A DNA stretch of 64,000 bases from positions 1,387,440-1,451,439 of the forward strand of contig CM019229.1 in the NCBI GenBank assembly GCA_009741485.1, written 5' to 3'. The first letter of the stretch is position 1. Each line of letters begins with the position of its first letter. The notes beneath the pieces are model-generated. The model saw only the letters and a list, made by a program, of their open reading frames with translations, had not been told where the DNA came from and searched no databases. Of this stretch, positions 36,153-48,666 are shown piece by piece. The stretch is from Malurus cyaneus samueli. Lineage: Eukaryota > Chordata > Aves > Passeriformes > Maluridae. The position numbers and the translations under genes are program-made.

Positions 36153-39100
36153 GATATACCCCACAGACCCTTCAGTCCAACCCTGTCCCACTCGCCCCAC
36201 CTGTGCCTGGATGGTGACGCTCAGCTCAGCCTTTTCCTGTAAATTCCCTTTCCAGAGTCTGATCCAATCCTTGGGGCAGGTGGGGAATCATATCCAAGGG
36301 CCAGTCCTTGGCTTCCCACCAGGTCCCACCCCCTGAAGGGTTCCTGCCAAGCAGAGGCCCCCTGGTCGGCCCTGAGCCTGCAGGTACAGCCTGCAAACAG
36401 CTGTTGGCCAGATGTGCTGCAGGCAGGGAAAGGCTCCCAGCCTGCCAGGGTTGCTCTGGTGACACCAAACACAAATCTCACCTCCACAGGCTTCGAGTCT
36501 TGCCGTCAGCACAGCATGAGACAGCAACGGTGTGGAATCCCCACACTGCAGAAACCCCCTGGAAGCAGCAGTCTGGCTCAGATCCGCAGGAAGAAAATGC
36601 CAAGGAAGTGAACAGGCTGGGAACAGCTAGTAGGAACAGCTCTGGGACAGACCCATGGAGTGCAGCAGAGATGGGAGAGAGGACAGAGGTGGCAGCAGCA
36701 GCCGGTGGAAGGTGGAGGAGGGAGCAGAGGGACAATTGAAGGAGCAGATGGTCGCTAGAGGTGGGCTCTGGTGTCCCTGGGCCAGTGGCAATGGCTCTGG
36801 AGCTGCACAGCACCAGCACTGCCATGTCCTGCTGTTCCCTGGAGTTTGGAATCTCTGGGATCTGCCCTTGAGCAGCTGCATTTCCATCAGAGCAGCCAGG
36901 TCAGCACAAGGCACCTCCTGTGGCCCCAGCACTGCCTCCTGCCCCAGCAGCACCGGCTCCTGTGGGGAGGGGCCCCCCAGCAGCTCCCCCTGAGCACAGG
37001 GCCCTGGGGGGACACCGGGGCGTCCTCTTGCATGAGCTGGGCCAGCACATGGCACAGCCATTCCCACGGAGCTGCCCACAAGGTGCTGGCAGTGCCTGGA
37101 GCAGGGACCAGGGTCCCCCCACCCCTGCTCCAGCCTCGGGGCTGCCTCAGGCTCTCGGTGCTTTCAGCTGGCAAAGCCTCAGCCCCTTTTCTTCCACGTT
37201 CTCCCTCAGTCAGGGACCTGGCCTGCCAAATCCCAGCGCATCCAGCAAACCCTGGGTCAGGATGGACGCACCGGGACGCTGTGTCCCTGTGGGCTATTAG
37301 CAGGTGCTGGAGCTGGGAATAGCACAAGAGTTCTGACCTTGGCCTCAGCCCCTGCCCTCCCTCCCTGCCAGGCACCTCCCCAGTCCAGAGCCCGTGTTTC
37401 AAGGAGAAACAGCACCCAGTCCATGCTTTCCATTCAAGGATGGTCAAGAGTTGGCCTTGGAATCACTTGGAGCTGCTGGATCCTCCCTGGGAGCCCTGGC
37501 AGTGCCCCCCTGCAGCCCCCCAATCTTCCAGGTTCTCCCCAGCTTCCCAGGGCAGTTTGCAGTCATTTCCTTATGGTATCAGATCATATTCAACCCCATA
37601 TCTACTCGTTTCCTCAAAATGATCCATCACATCAGTTCCATGTCTCCTCTGGCTTCCACCTCCCCCCTCAGAAGTTCAGCTTCCTGCTGCTCCAAGTCCT
37701 CTCCTCAGGGGTTCGTTGAAGATCTGCAGGTCAAGGGACAGCCCAGTGTCCTGTCCCAGCCTGGCCATGTGGCACAGGCAGGGCAGTGGTGACACTGAAT
37801 CCCCATGAACCTGTGCCGTGTCACTCTTGACTCATCCACGGTGCCACCAGGCAGGACCCGGCCAGGCTGGCACTCCCTGCCCCACCCAGCCTGGGTGACA
37901 CCAGCTCCACCTCACACCCATTCTGACCTGGGCTTTGTCCATCTCTAGAGGAGCCACGCCAAGGTCAAAGGACAAAGAGGATTCGGACATTTGGAGCGGT
38001 GTCACCTCCGTGGTGTCCAGGAGGAGCCTTGTCACCTGGGGACAGGGTGAGAGGCACCCAGCAGGTTCAGCCCTTTTCTTTCCACATTCCCAGCCCTTTC
38101 CCCGTCCCTGCTGTTCCTATACCCAGGCACCAGCCCCTGGTGCAGCCCCATGGGGCAGAAATGGTCCTGGGCTGCTGAAATGGAGCGTGCACAGCAAAGG
38201 CAGGAGTGACGCAGGCAGGGAAGGGAGCAAATCAGCAACTGAGAAGATTTCTAGGAAACACTCTGCCACAGTCTGGACACAATCCCAAAGCTGGAACTGG
38301 TCCCAGGAGCACCAAGGCTGTCTCAGAAAGGTCAGGGCAGGAATGGAGGGCAGGGGAGCCACGTCCTGGCACCAGCTGGGCTGGCACAGGTGGCCGGTCC
38401 CCTCCTGCCTGCTCTGGGGTCACCCTCAGGAGGGGCAGCTCTGCTGAGAGCAGAACTCCCTCCCCAGCTGGTTTTCCTGCCCCTTGTTGAGAAACGCAAC
38501 TCAGAGAGGTGAAATGACCTCAAGCTGCTCCTTCAGGTCTGCCCTGACCCCTCTGGTCTCCTGCCACACAAACCCCAGGGGCAGCTCCAACCCTCGGCCA
38601 TGCTCCTTGACCCTCCCAGGAGCTTGGCTGGAGGACAAGGCAGGGGTGACCTGCCCTGAACCAGCTCAGGGAGGGTGTGCTGGAGCCATGGCCACAGTGA
38701 GACCTCAGGGTTGGAGCAACTCAGGCTGGAGAACTCCCCAGCGCTCACCCCAGCGCACCAGGAAAGGCTCCAGAGAAGGTGGGAAGCCCCTGGTGGCTCC
38801 CATGGAGCAGGATGGTGGCCCAGCCCCCAGCACAGCCCCCAGGCAGGTCTGTCCTTGGCCTTCACCTCCCCCAGGAGTTCAAACCCCCATGACAGTGCAT
38901 CACACTGCACACCTTGGTGGCCCAGGACAAAGCCATGACTTCACGCTGCCTCCCAGCATTTCTGGGCATTCTCCCAGCATTTGGAGGTTTGTCCATTCCT
39001 GCCCAGGTAGTGGGTCCCCAGTCACATTTTTTTAGCAGCAGGTGGTGGAGAAGGAGGCACTGAAACCCTCAAAATGAAATGAAGGCAGCCCCTGCGGAAG

Positions 39101-39318
39101 ACTCAGGAATTTGGTGCTTTGTGGGGCTACACATGTCTTTGGATGGACAGAGGAACAGGGCTTGTCCTCAACAACTCTGACCATGGCCTGTGCTCTCCGT
39201 AAACCCTGCTGAACTGCCCCCCATCCCATGGGAAGGGGAGAGGATGAGCTGGGATGGGATGGAGAGCAGGAGGGACCAGCATGGTGAGACCAAGGCCCCA
39301 TCACCCTGTGGGTGGTGC

Positions 39319-39378
39319 CATCCCATCCCATCCCATCCCATCCCATCCCATCCCATCCCATCCCATCCCATCCCATCC
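39319..39378. repeat. (CATCC)n array in unit 1
   Basis: Twelve near-perfect CCATC units. The homologous site in unit 2 differs in length and purity. Confidence 0.95.
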
Positions 39379-41311
39379 CCAGCCCTGTTCTGGCTGCAAA
39401 AGCCCTGCAGGGCTCAGTCCTTGCACGGGAAATCAGAGCCCTGGAGCCCTGCAGCTCCAAGCCAGGGCATCCTCGCAGGGAGCTGGGCACAGGCTGGGCT
39501 CAGCTCTGCTTTTCCAGGGCATTTCTGTGGCTTCTGGGAAAAGGAGCCCCAGGTGGCCCCTGTGAGCACAGCCCTGGCCAGGAGGGGCCACAGCAGGGCC
39601 AGCCCTGAGGAAAGGGACAGGGAGTGACCCATCAGGGCTCAGGGGTCCCTCCTGGATGGGTCAGGAGCAGAGCCAGGAACGTCTCCTGCTGCTGTGGACG
39701 AGTCTGTGGCTCTGTGGGAAAGCCCTGGAACAGCACGGGGAGGGCAGGGCTCAGACCTGTGCCGGGATGGAGCAGCAGAGCAGGACAAAGCTCTGCTCCT
39801 GGCACATCCCAGAGCCTGCCAAGGCCTTCCCAGGAGGGCACCTTCCCATCCCTCAGTGGGGTCACCCTCCCTCCCCTCTCTCCAGGAGATATCCAAGCTC
39901 AAATTCTGCCTCCCCCCACTCCAGAGCAGCCCCTGGAGCTGCCCCCTGAGGCTCTGCCTGCCAGGGTGTCCCCTGCTCCTGTGCCCAGTGGTGGCTGCTT
40001 GTCCCCAGGACTCCAGGTCCCCTCTCAGGAGAGTCACCTTCACCATCTTCTGCTAAATGAGGTGACTGGGGACCCATTACCTGGGCAGGAATGGACAAAC
40101 CTGCTCCAAATGCTGGGAAAATTCCCAGAAATGCTGGGAGGCAGAGTGGAGAGACACGGCTCTGTCCTGGGCCACCAAGGTGCGCGGTGTGATGCACTGT
40201 CACGGGGGTTTGGACTCCTGGGGGAGATGAAAGCCAAGGACAGACCTGCCTGGGGGCTGTGCTGGGGCCTGGGGAGGCAGCAGGAGGCCAGGAAAACATT
40301 TGTGAACAGGATTTTTTTATAAAAACCAAACAAACATTGGAGGGATTCCACCCAGAGGAACCAGTGCTGGGACTGTTCCTTTTCCTGGCCTGGAACATGC
40401 AGATCTTCAGCGCTCCCATGTCCAAACAAACACATCTGGGAATCGCCAGCTGGACCCAGGGTGGATGTGATGGGATGGAGCAGAGCCCAGGAATGCCCCA
40501 AACCCCTGCCCTGGCCAAGATCCAGGCACTGCCAGCCCCACAGCCAAAGGGTTAAACCCTGCTGGGATCCTCCAACCACGCAGAGCTGCCAGCTTTGGAG
40601 GGGACACAGCCGGGGACAGCCCCTCACAGAGCCACCCTGGCACCTGAGCACCCAGGAAGTGTCACAGAGGAGATTTGTCCCCCAGCACAGGGGCTGTGGC
40701 ACGGCAGGGGCTGGCAGGGGGAGACAGGAAATTCTCCCCAGGCTCTATTTCCATCGACAGCTGCAGTTATTTTGGGAGCTTGGCACAATGGAGAGTGCAT
40801 TTGCAGGGGCCAGTTGGATCCAGGAAAAAGGGAGATGTGTTTTTCTTTAAGAAAAATACAACACCGCTGCAGCTTGATTGGAAAAAGACCAGGTTTTGTT
40901 TTTCTGGTTGTTATTCTTTTCCTTAGCTGGTGTTGCTCTGGCACTCTGCAGCGTTTTAAGGTTTTTCCAGAAAATGAGGAGCAGCCTCAGCCCTGCCAGA
41001 AGCAGTTTCTGAGCCACCAGGGCTAAAAGTGGCAAAAGCACCAAAGGTTTCCAGCAGCCACAGCTGGAAATAACCGAGCACAGCAGCACAGGGCAGCCAG
41101 TGGGGCTCCACAGCAGCCCTGCTCCAGCCCGGGGCTTTCCAGGCCTGAATCCTCATCCTGGAGGAGTCTGGCATTTCCTGATGGCTGTGCAGCCATGCAA
41201 GAGTGGGGAAGAGGGGGATGATCCCAGAACAGAGCAAACGGGGCATCTGGCAGCAGAGGGCTTGGCATTTGTGGTGTTTGGGGAAAATACTGGGGAGGGA
41301 ATCCCAGAAAC

Positions 41312-41788
41312 CAGACTGGGTTGGGTTGGAAGGGTTGGGCAGGGACATCTTCCAATGTCCCAGATTGTCCCTAGCCCTGTCCAGCCTGGCTTTGGACATT
41401 TCCAAGGACCCAGGGGCAGCCACAGCTTCTCTGGGCACCCTGTGCCAGGGCCTCCCCAACAATTCCTTCCCTGTATCCCATCCATCCCTGCTCTCTGGCA
41501 GTGGGAAGCCATTCCCTGTGTCCTGTCCCTCCATCCCTTGTCCCCAGTCCCTCTCCAACTCTTCTGGAGTCCCTTTAGGCCTGGAAGGGGCTCTGAGCTC
41601 TCCCTGGAGCCTTCTCCTCTCCAGGTGAGCACCCCCAGCTCTCCCAGCCTGGCTCCAGAGCAGAGAGGCTCCAGCCCTCAGAGCATCTCCATGGTCTCTC
41701 CTGGGCTCTCTCCAGCAGCTCCAGTCTTCCCTATGCCAGATCTCAGGGCTGGGGCAGCTCTGCAGGTGGGGTCTCACCTGAGGGGGCC
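41312..41788 (-). repeat. Chimeric CR1 at the duplication junction
   Basis: The left part (to 41,492) matches the CR1 at 48.2 kb, including AATGTCCCAGATTGTCCCTA. The right part (from about 41,508) matches the CR1 at 34.6 kb. Unlike copy A, it lacks the ACAGAATC tail. The switch lies within CTCTGGCAGTGGGAA (41,493-41,507). Confidence 0.9.
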
Positions 41789-42630
41789 AAGACACATCCC
41801 TCTCCCCCTGCAGTAAATCCCATTTTCAGTCCAGGGTGCACTGACACCACTGAGGACCAGTTTGCCACCCAAATGTTGCTTTTCCCAAGGGTGCCCTTAC
41901 CCCAGGGACCCAACCTGAGCCATCCCAGCAAGGTGGGACAGGGCAGGCAGGATGGATCCTCCTCCTCCTGCCTCCCAGGAGCACAGGGAGATCCAGCCCA
42001 GAGCAATGCCACGGGGCACAGGGGCCCTGTCCCCAACTCTGGATTGTCCCTGTCCCTCCCAGGGGCACTGTGGGGGCACAATCAACCCTGCCTGGTGCAG
42101 GAGCAGGGCCAGTCCAGCTCCCACAGCCCCAGCAGCTGGGGCCATGTGCTTTCCATCCCTTTCATCCCTGGGATCTGACACAGCGCCTGGAACGGGGCTG
42201 CTCCTCCCCTGAAAACACGGGCAGCCTTCATCTGCTCCCTGCATGTGCACAAAGGCATGTGCTGCTTGCAGATTCCCTTGGAAAACTGCTGGAAGCTGGG
42301 CAACTGCAGGGAATTGTCCCACAAGGTCCCAGCCTCAAAGAGACCCAAACTGCAGGGCTGTGTCCAGCCCTGTCCCCTGCGAGTGCTGGGTCAGCTTCAG
42401 AGGGTGCTGGGCAGCCTTGTCCTGGCCCCTTGCCCAAGCCTGGCTCTGTGCCCAGCTGGGCCTGGCTGAAGAGCTGGAGGTTGTACCTTTTGGGAAGTGC
42501 TGCAAAGGGATCTTCAAGGACCAAAAAGGTTAAAAAGAACCCCCAGGAGCCTGGTCAGAGCCTCTGAGCAGATGGCAGGTCCTTCCTGGGCAGCAACAGC
42601 TCTGTGTGGTCAGTGATTGAATCTGACCAC

Positions 42631-43021
42631 ACAGAATCCCAGAATCATTCGGGTTGGGAAAGATCTCCCAGCCCATCCAGACTGAGCTGTGCCCAATCCC
42701 CACCTCATCCCCAGCCCAGAGCACTGAGTGCCACCTCCAGGAATTCCTTGGACACCTCCAGGGATGGGCACTCCAAACTTCCCTGGGCAGACCCTGTCAA
42801 TTCTGACCATTCTTTCCATGGAAAAATTCCTCCTGATCTCCCCCCTGCCCATCCCCTGGCCCAGCCTGAGGCCGTTCCCTACTCGTCCCTGTTCCCTGGA
42901 GCAGAGCCCAACCCCCCCGGCTGCCCCTCCTGTCGGGGAGTGCATCGAGCCCACAAGTCCCCCCTGATCTCCTTTGCTCCAGGCTGAGCCCCTTTCCCAG
43001 ACCCTCAGCTGTTCCTCATGG
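42631..43021 (-). repeat. CR1 LINE fragment in duplication unit 2
   Basis: Copy of the 35.8 kb CR1 fragment. The stretch 42,885-42,970 carries clustered differences from unit 1 (for example GTCGGGGAGTGCATCGAGCC versus GTCAGGGAGTTGTGCAGAGC). Confidence 0.88.
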
Positions 43022-46000
43022 ATATACCCCACAGACTCTTCAGTCCAACCCTGTCCCACTCGCCCCACCTGTGCCTGGATGGTGACGCTCAGCTCAGCCT
43101 TTTCCTGTAAATTCCCTTTCCAGAGTCTGATCCAATCCTTGGGGCAGGTGGGGAATCATATCCAAGGGCCAGACCTTGGTTTCCCACCAGGTCCCACCCC
43201 CTGAAGGGTTCCTGCCAAGCAGAGGCCCCCTGGTCGGCCCTGAGCCTGCAGGTACAGCCTGCAAACAGCTGTTGGCCAGATGTGCTGCAGGCAGGGAAAG
43301 GCTCCCAGCCTGCCAGGGTTGCTCTGGTGACACCAAACACAAATCTCACCTCCACAGGCTTCGAGTCTTGCCGTCAGCACAGCATGAGACAGCAACGGCA
43401 TGGAATCCCCACACTGCAGAAACCCCCTGGAAGCAGCAGCCTGGCTCAGATCCGCAGGAGAAAAATGCCAAGGAAGTGAACAGGCTGGGAACAGCTAGGA
43501 ACAGACTAGGAACAGCTCTGGGACAGACCCATGGAGTGCAGCAGAGATGGGAGAGAGGACAGAGGTGGCAGCAGCAGCCGGTGGAAGGTGGAGGAGGGAG
43601 CAGAGGGACAATTGAAGGAGCAGATGGTCGCTAGAGGTGGGCTCTGGTGTCCCTGGGCCAGTGGCAATGGCTCTGGAGCTGCACAGCACCAGCACTGCCA
43701 TGTCCTGCTGTTCCCTGGAGTTTGGGATCTCTGGGATCTGCCCTGGAGCAGCTGCATTTCCATCAGAGCAGCCAGTCAGCACAAGGCACCGCGGCCCCAG
43801 CACTGCCTCCTGCCCCAGCAGACCGGCTCCTGTGGGGAGGGGCCCCCCAGCAGCTCCCCCTGAGCACAGGGCCCTGGGGGGACACCGGGGCGTCCTCTTG
43901 CATGAGCTGGGCCAGCACATGGCACAGCCATTCCCACGGAGCTGCCCACAAGGTGCTGGCAGTGCCTGGAGCAGGGACCAGGGTCCCCCCACCCCTGCTC
44001 CAGCCTCGGGGCTGCCTCAGGCTCTCGGTGCTTTCAGCTGGCAAAGCCTCAGCCCCTTTTCTTCCACGTTCTCCCTCAGTCAGGGACCTGGCCTGCCAAA
44101 TCCCAGCGCATCCAGCAAACCCTGGGTCAGGATGGACGCACCGGGACGCTGTGTCCCTGTGGGCTATTAGCAGGTGCTGGAGCTGGGAATAGCACAAGAG
44201 TTCTGACCTTGGCCTCAGCCCCTGCCCTCCCTCCCTGCCAGGCACCTCCCCAGTCCAGAGCCCGTGTTTCAAGGAGAAACAGCACCCAGTCCATGCTTTC
44301 CATTCAAGGATGGTCAAGAGTTGGCCTTGGAATCACTTGGAGCTGCTGGATCCTCCCTGGGAGCCCTGGCAGTGCCCCCCTGCAGCCCCCCAATCTTCCA
44401 GGTTCTCCCCAGCTTCCCAGGGCAGTTTGCAGTCATTTCCTTATGGTATCAGATCATATTCAACCCCATATCTACTCGTTTCCTCAAAATGATCCATCAC
44501 ATCAGTTCCATGTCTCCTCTGGCTTCCACCTCCCCCCTCAGAAGTTCAGCTTCCTGCTGCTCCAAGTCCTCTCCTCAGGGGTTCGTTGAAGATCTGCAGG
44601 TCAAGGGACAGCCCAGTGTCCTGTCCCAGCCTGGCCATGTGGCACAGGCAGGGCAGTGGTGACACTGAATCCCCATGAACCTGTGCCGTGTCACTCTTGA
44701 CTCATCCACGGTGCCACCAGGCAGGACCCGGCCAGGCTGGCACTCCCTGCCCCACCCAGCCTGGGTGACACCAGCTCCACCTCACACCCATTCTGACCTG
44801 GGCTTTGTCCATCTCTAGAGGAGCCACGCCAAGGTCAAAGGACAAAGAGGATTCGGACATTTGGAGCGGTGTCACCTCCGTGGTGTCCAGGAGGAGCCTT
44901 GTCACCTGGGGACAGGGTGAGAGGCACCCAGCAGGTTCAGCCCTTTCTTTCCACATTCCCAGCCCTTTCCCCGTCCCTGCTGTTCCTATACCCAGGCACC
45001 AGCCCCTGGGCAGCCCCATGGGGCAGAAATGGTCCTGGGCTGCTGAAATGGAGCGTGCACAGCAAAGGCAGGAGTGACGCAGGCAGGGAAGGGAGCAAAT
45101 CAGCAACTGAGAAGATTTCTAGGAAACACTCTGCCACAGTCTGGACACAATCCCAAAGCTGAACTGGTCCCAGGAGCACCAAGGCTGTCTCAGAAAGGTC
45201 AGGGCAGAATGGAGGGCAGGGGAGCCACGTCCTGGCACCAGCTGGGCTGGCACAGTGGCCGGTCCCTCCTGCCTGCTCTGGGGTCACCTCAGGAGGGCAG
45301 CTCTGCTGAGAGCAGAACTCCCTCCCCAGCTGGTTTTCCTGCCCCTTGTTGAGAAACGCAACTCAGAGAGGTGAAATGACCTCAAGCTGCTCCTTCAGGT
45401 CTGCCCTGACCCCTCTGGTCTCCTGCCACACAAACCCCAGGGGCAGCTCCAACCCTCGGCCATGCTCCTTGACCCTCCCAGGAGCTTGGCTGGAGGACAA
45501 GGCAGGGGTGACCTGCCCTGAACCAGCTCAGGGAGGGTGTGCTGGAGCCATGGCCACAGTGAGACCTCAGGGTTGGAGCAACTCAGGCTGGAGAACTCCC
45601 CAGCGCTCACCCCAGCGCACCAGGAAAGGCTCCAGAGAAGGTGGGAAGCCCCTGGTGGCTCCCATGGAGCAGGATGGTGGCCCAGCCCCCAGCACAGCCC
45701 CCAGGCAGGTCTGTCCTTGGCCTTCACCTCCCCCAGGAGTTCAAACCCCCATGACAGTGCATCACACTGCACACCTTGGTGGCCCAGGACAAAGCCATGA
45801 CTTCACGCTGCCTCCCAGCATTTCTGGGCATTCTCCCAGCATTTGGAGGTTTGTCCATTCCTGCCCAGGTAGTGGGTCCCCAGTCACATTTTTTTAGCAG
45901 CAGGTGGTGGAGAAGGAGGCACTGAAACCCTCAAAATGAAATGAAGGCAGCCCCTGCGGAAGACTCAGGAATTTGGTGCTTTGTGGGGCTACACATGTCT

Positions 46001-46180
46001 TTGGATGGACAGAGGAACAGGGCTTGTCCTCAACAACTCTGACCATGGCCTGTGCTCTCCGTAAACCCTGCTGAACTGCCCCCATCCCATGGGAAGGGCA
46101 GAGGATGAGCTGGGATGGGATGGAGAGCAGGAGGGACCAGCATGGTGAGACCAAGGCCCCATCACCCTGTGGGTGGTGCC

Positions 46181-46262
46181 ATCCCATCCCATCCCATCCC
46201 ATCCATTCATCCCATCCCATCCATCCCATCCATCCCCATCCCATCCCTCCCATCCCATCCCC
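46181..46262. repeat. (CATCC)n array in unit 2, interrupted
   Basis: CCATC units with CATTCATCC and CATCCATCC interruptions. Net 18 bases longer than the unit 1 array. Confidence 0.93.
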
Positions 46263-48184
46263 GCCCTTCTGGCTGCAAAAGCCCTGCAGGGCTCAGTCCT
46301 TGCACGGGAAATCAGAGCCCTGGAGCCCTGCAGCTCCAAGCCAGGGCATCCTCGCAGGGAGCTGGGCACAGGCTGGGCTCAGCTCTGCTTTTCCAGGGCA
46401 TTTCTGTGGCTTCTGGGAAAAGGAGCCCCAGGTGGCCCCTGTGAGCACAGCCCTGGCCAGGAGGGGCCACAGCAGGGCCAGCCCTGAGGAAAGGGACAGG
46501 GAGTGACCCATCAGGGCTCAGGGGTCCCTCCTGGATGGGTCAGGAGCAGAGCCAGGAACGTCTCCTGCTGCTGTGGACGAGTCTGTGGCTCTGTGGGAAA
46601 GCCCTGGAACAGCACGGGGAGGGCAGGGCTCAGACCTGTGCCGGGATGGAGCAGCAGAGCAGGACAAAGCTCTGCTCCTGGCACATCCCAGAGCCTGCCA
46701 AGGCCTTCCCAGGAGGGCACCTTCCCATCCCTCAGTGGGGTCACCCTCCCTCCCCTCTCTCCAGGAGATATCCAAGCTCAAATTCTGCCTCCCCCCACTC
46801 CAGAGCAGCCCCTGGAGCTGCCCCCTGAGGCTCTGCCTGCCAGGGTGTCCCCTGCTCCTGTGCCCAGTGGTGGCTGCTTGTCCCCAGGACTCCAGGTCCC
46901 CTCTCAGGAGAGTCACCTTCACCATCTTCTGCTAAATGAGGTGACTGGGGACCCATTACCTGGGCAGGAATGGACAAACCTGCTCCAAATGCTGGGAAAA
47001 TTCCCAGAAATGCTGGGAGGCAGAGTGGAGAGACACGGCTCTGTCCTGGGCCACCAAGGTGCGCGGTGTGATGCACTGTCACGGGGGTTTGGACTCCTGG
47101 GGGAGATGAAAGCCAAGGACAGACCTGCCTGGGGGCTGTGCTGGGCCTGGGGAGGCAGCAGGAGGCCAGGAAAACATTTGTGAACAGGATTTTTTTATAA
47201 AAACCAAACAACATTGGAGGGATTCCACCCAGAGGAACCAGTGCTGGGACTGTTCCTTTTCCTGGCCTGGAACATGCAGATCTTCAGCGCTCCCATGTCC
47301 AAACAAACACATCTGGGAATCGCCAGCTGGACCCAGGGTGGATGTGATGGGATGGAGCAGAGCCCAGGAATGCCCCAAACCCCTGCCCTGGCCAAGATCC
47401 AGGCACTGCCAGCCCCACAGCCAAAGGGTTAAACCCTGCTGGGATCCTCCAACCACGCAGAGCTGCCAGCTTTGGAGGGGACACAGCCGGGGACAGCCCC
47501 TCACAGAGCCACCCTGGCACCTGAGCACCCAGGAAGTGTCACAGAGGAGATTTGTCCCCCAGCACAGGGGCTGTGGCACGGCAGGGGCTGGCAGGGGGAG
47601 ACAGGAAATTCTCCCCAGGCTCTATTTCCATCGACAGCTGCAGTTATTTTGGGAGCTTGGCACAATGGAGAGTGCATTTGCAGGGGCCAGTTGGATCCAG
47701 GAAAAAGGGAGATGTGTTTTTCTTTAAGAAAAATACAACACCGCTGCAGCTTGATTGGAAAAAGACCAGGTTTTGTTTTTCTGGTTGTTATTCTTTTCCT
47801 TAGTTGGTGTTGCTCTGGCACTCTGCAGCGTTTTAAGGTTTTTCCAGAAAATGAGGAGCAGCCTCAGCCCTGCCAGAAGCAGTTTCTGAGCCACCAGGGC
47901 TAAAAGTGGCAAAAGCACCAAAGGTTTCCAGCAGCCACAGCTGGAAATAACCGAGCACAGCAGCACAGGGCAGCCAGTGGGGCTCCACAGCAGCCCTGCT
48001 CCAGCCCGGGGCTTTCCAGGCCTGAATCCTCATCCTGGAGGAGTCTGGCATTTCCTGATGGCTGTGCAGCCATGCAAGAGTGGGGAAGAGGGGGATGATC
48101 CCAGAACAGAGCAAACGGGGCATCTGGCAGCAGAGGGCTTGGCATTTGTGGTGTTTGGGGAAAATACTGGGGAGGGAATCCCAG

Positions 48185-48415
48185 AAACCAGACTGGGTTG
48201 GGTTGGAAGGGTTGGGCAGGGACATCTTCCAATGTCCCAGATTGTCCCTAGCCCTGTCCAGCCTGGCTTTGGACATTTCCAAGACCCAGGGGCAGCCACA
48301 GCTTCTCTGGGCACCTTGCCAGGGCCTCCCCAACAATTCCTTCCCTGTATCCCATCCATCCCTGCTCTCTGGCAGTGGGAAACCATTCCCTGTGTCCTGT
48401 CCCTCCTGTCCCTCC
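48185..48415 (-). repeat. CR1 LINE copy B, truncated (right edge of the duplication)
   Basis: The same CR1 left part as the chimera at 41.3 kb, continuing a further 40-50 bases past the crossover point into GTCCCTCCTGTCCCTCCAGG before the similarity ends. Confidence 0.85.
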
Positions 48416-48469
48416 AGGTGCTTGTTAGTCCTGAGTCCCATGGGAAATCTGTCCACAAGGACAAACCTT

Positions 48470-48666
48470 GTGGCAGTGATCCAGCAGTGTCCCCAGCCTG
48501 TCCAGCAATGTCCCCAGCCTGCCCAGCCAGTCCAGATGTGTCCCCAGCCCACACAGCAGTGTCCCCATCCCACCCAGCAGTGTCCCCAGCACACCCAGCA
48601 GTGTCCCCAGCCCACACAGCAGTGTCCCCATCCCGCCCAGCAGTGTCCCCAGCCCACCCAGCTGTG
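48470..48666. repeat. 21-bp minisatellite CAGCAGTGTCCCCAGCCCAC
   Basis: About nine units of 20-21 bases alternating CCCCAGCCC and CCCCATCCC forms, starting about 55 bases after the end of CR1 copy B. Confidence 0.92.

Larger units (their letters stand above)
34626..41492 (+). repeat. Tandem duplication, unit 1 (about 6.87 kb)
   Basis: Nearly identical to the following 6.87 kb in direct orientation. Offsets between matching points are 6,867 at the start, 6,870 from 36.96 to 38.07 kb, about 6,861 near 39.3 kb and 6,877 near 40.7 kb; the changes reflect small indels and a CATCC array of different length. I saw no difference between 36,961-38,069 and 43,831-44,939. It contains CR1 fragments and unique sequence, and no exon that I can support. 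Confidence 0.95.
41493..48365 (+). repeat. Tandem duplication, unit 2
   Basis: Second copy of the 6.87 kb unit. Differences from unit 1 include a longer, interrupted CATCC array (+18 bases), a GGAACAGACTA-type insertion at 43,497-43,512, a divergent patch in the CR1 (42,885-42,970), and a run of one-base deletions at 45,150-45,300. Confidence 0.95.

Noticed and set aside
39190..39400. Frames of repeated IPSHP/GWDGM
   Set aside because: Translations of the CATCC microsatellite.
34626..48365. Paired open frames repeated in both duplication units
   Set aside because: They recur only because the DNA is duplicated. They overlap CR1 fragments and break at homopolymer indels.
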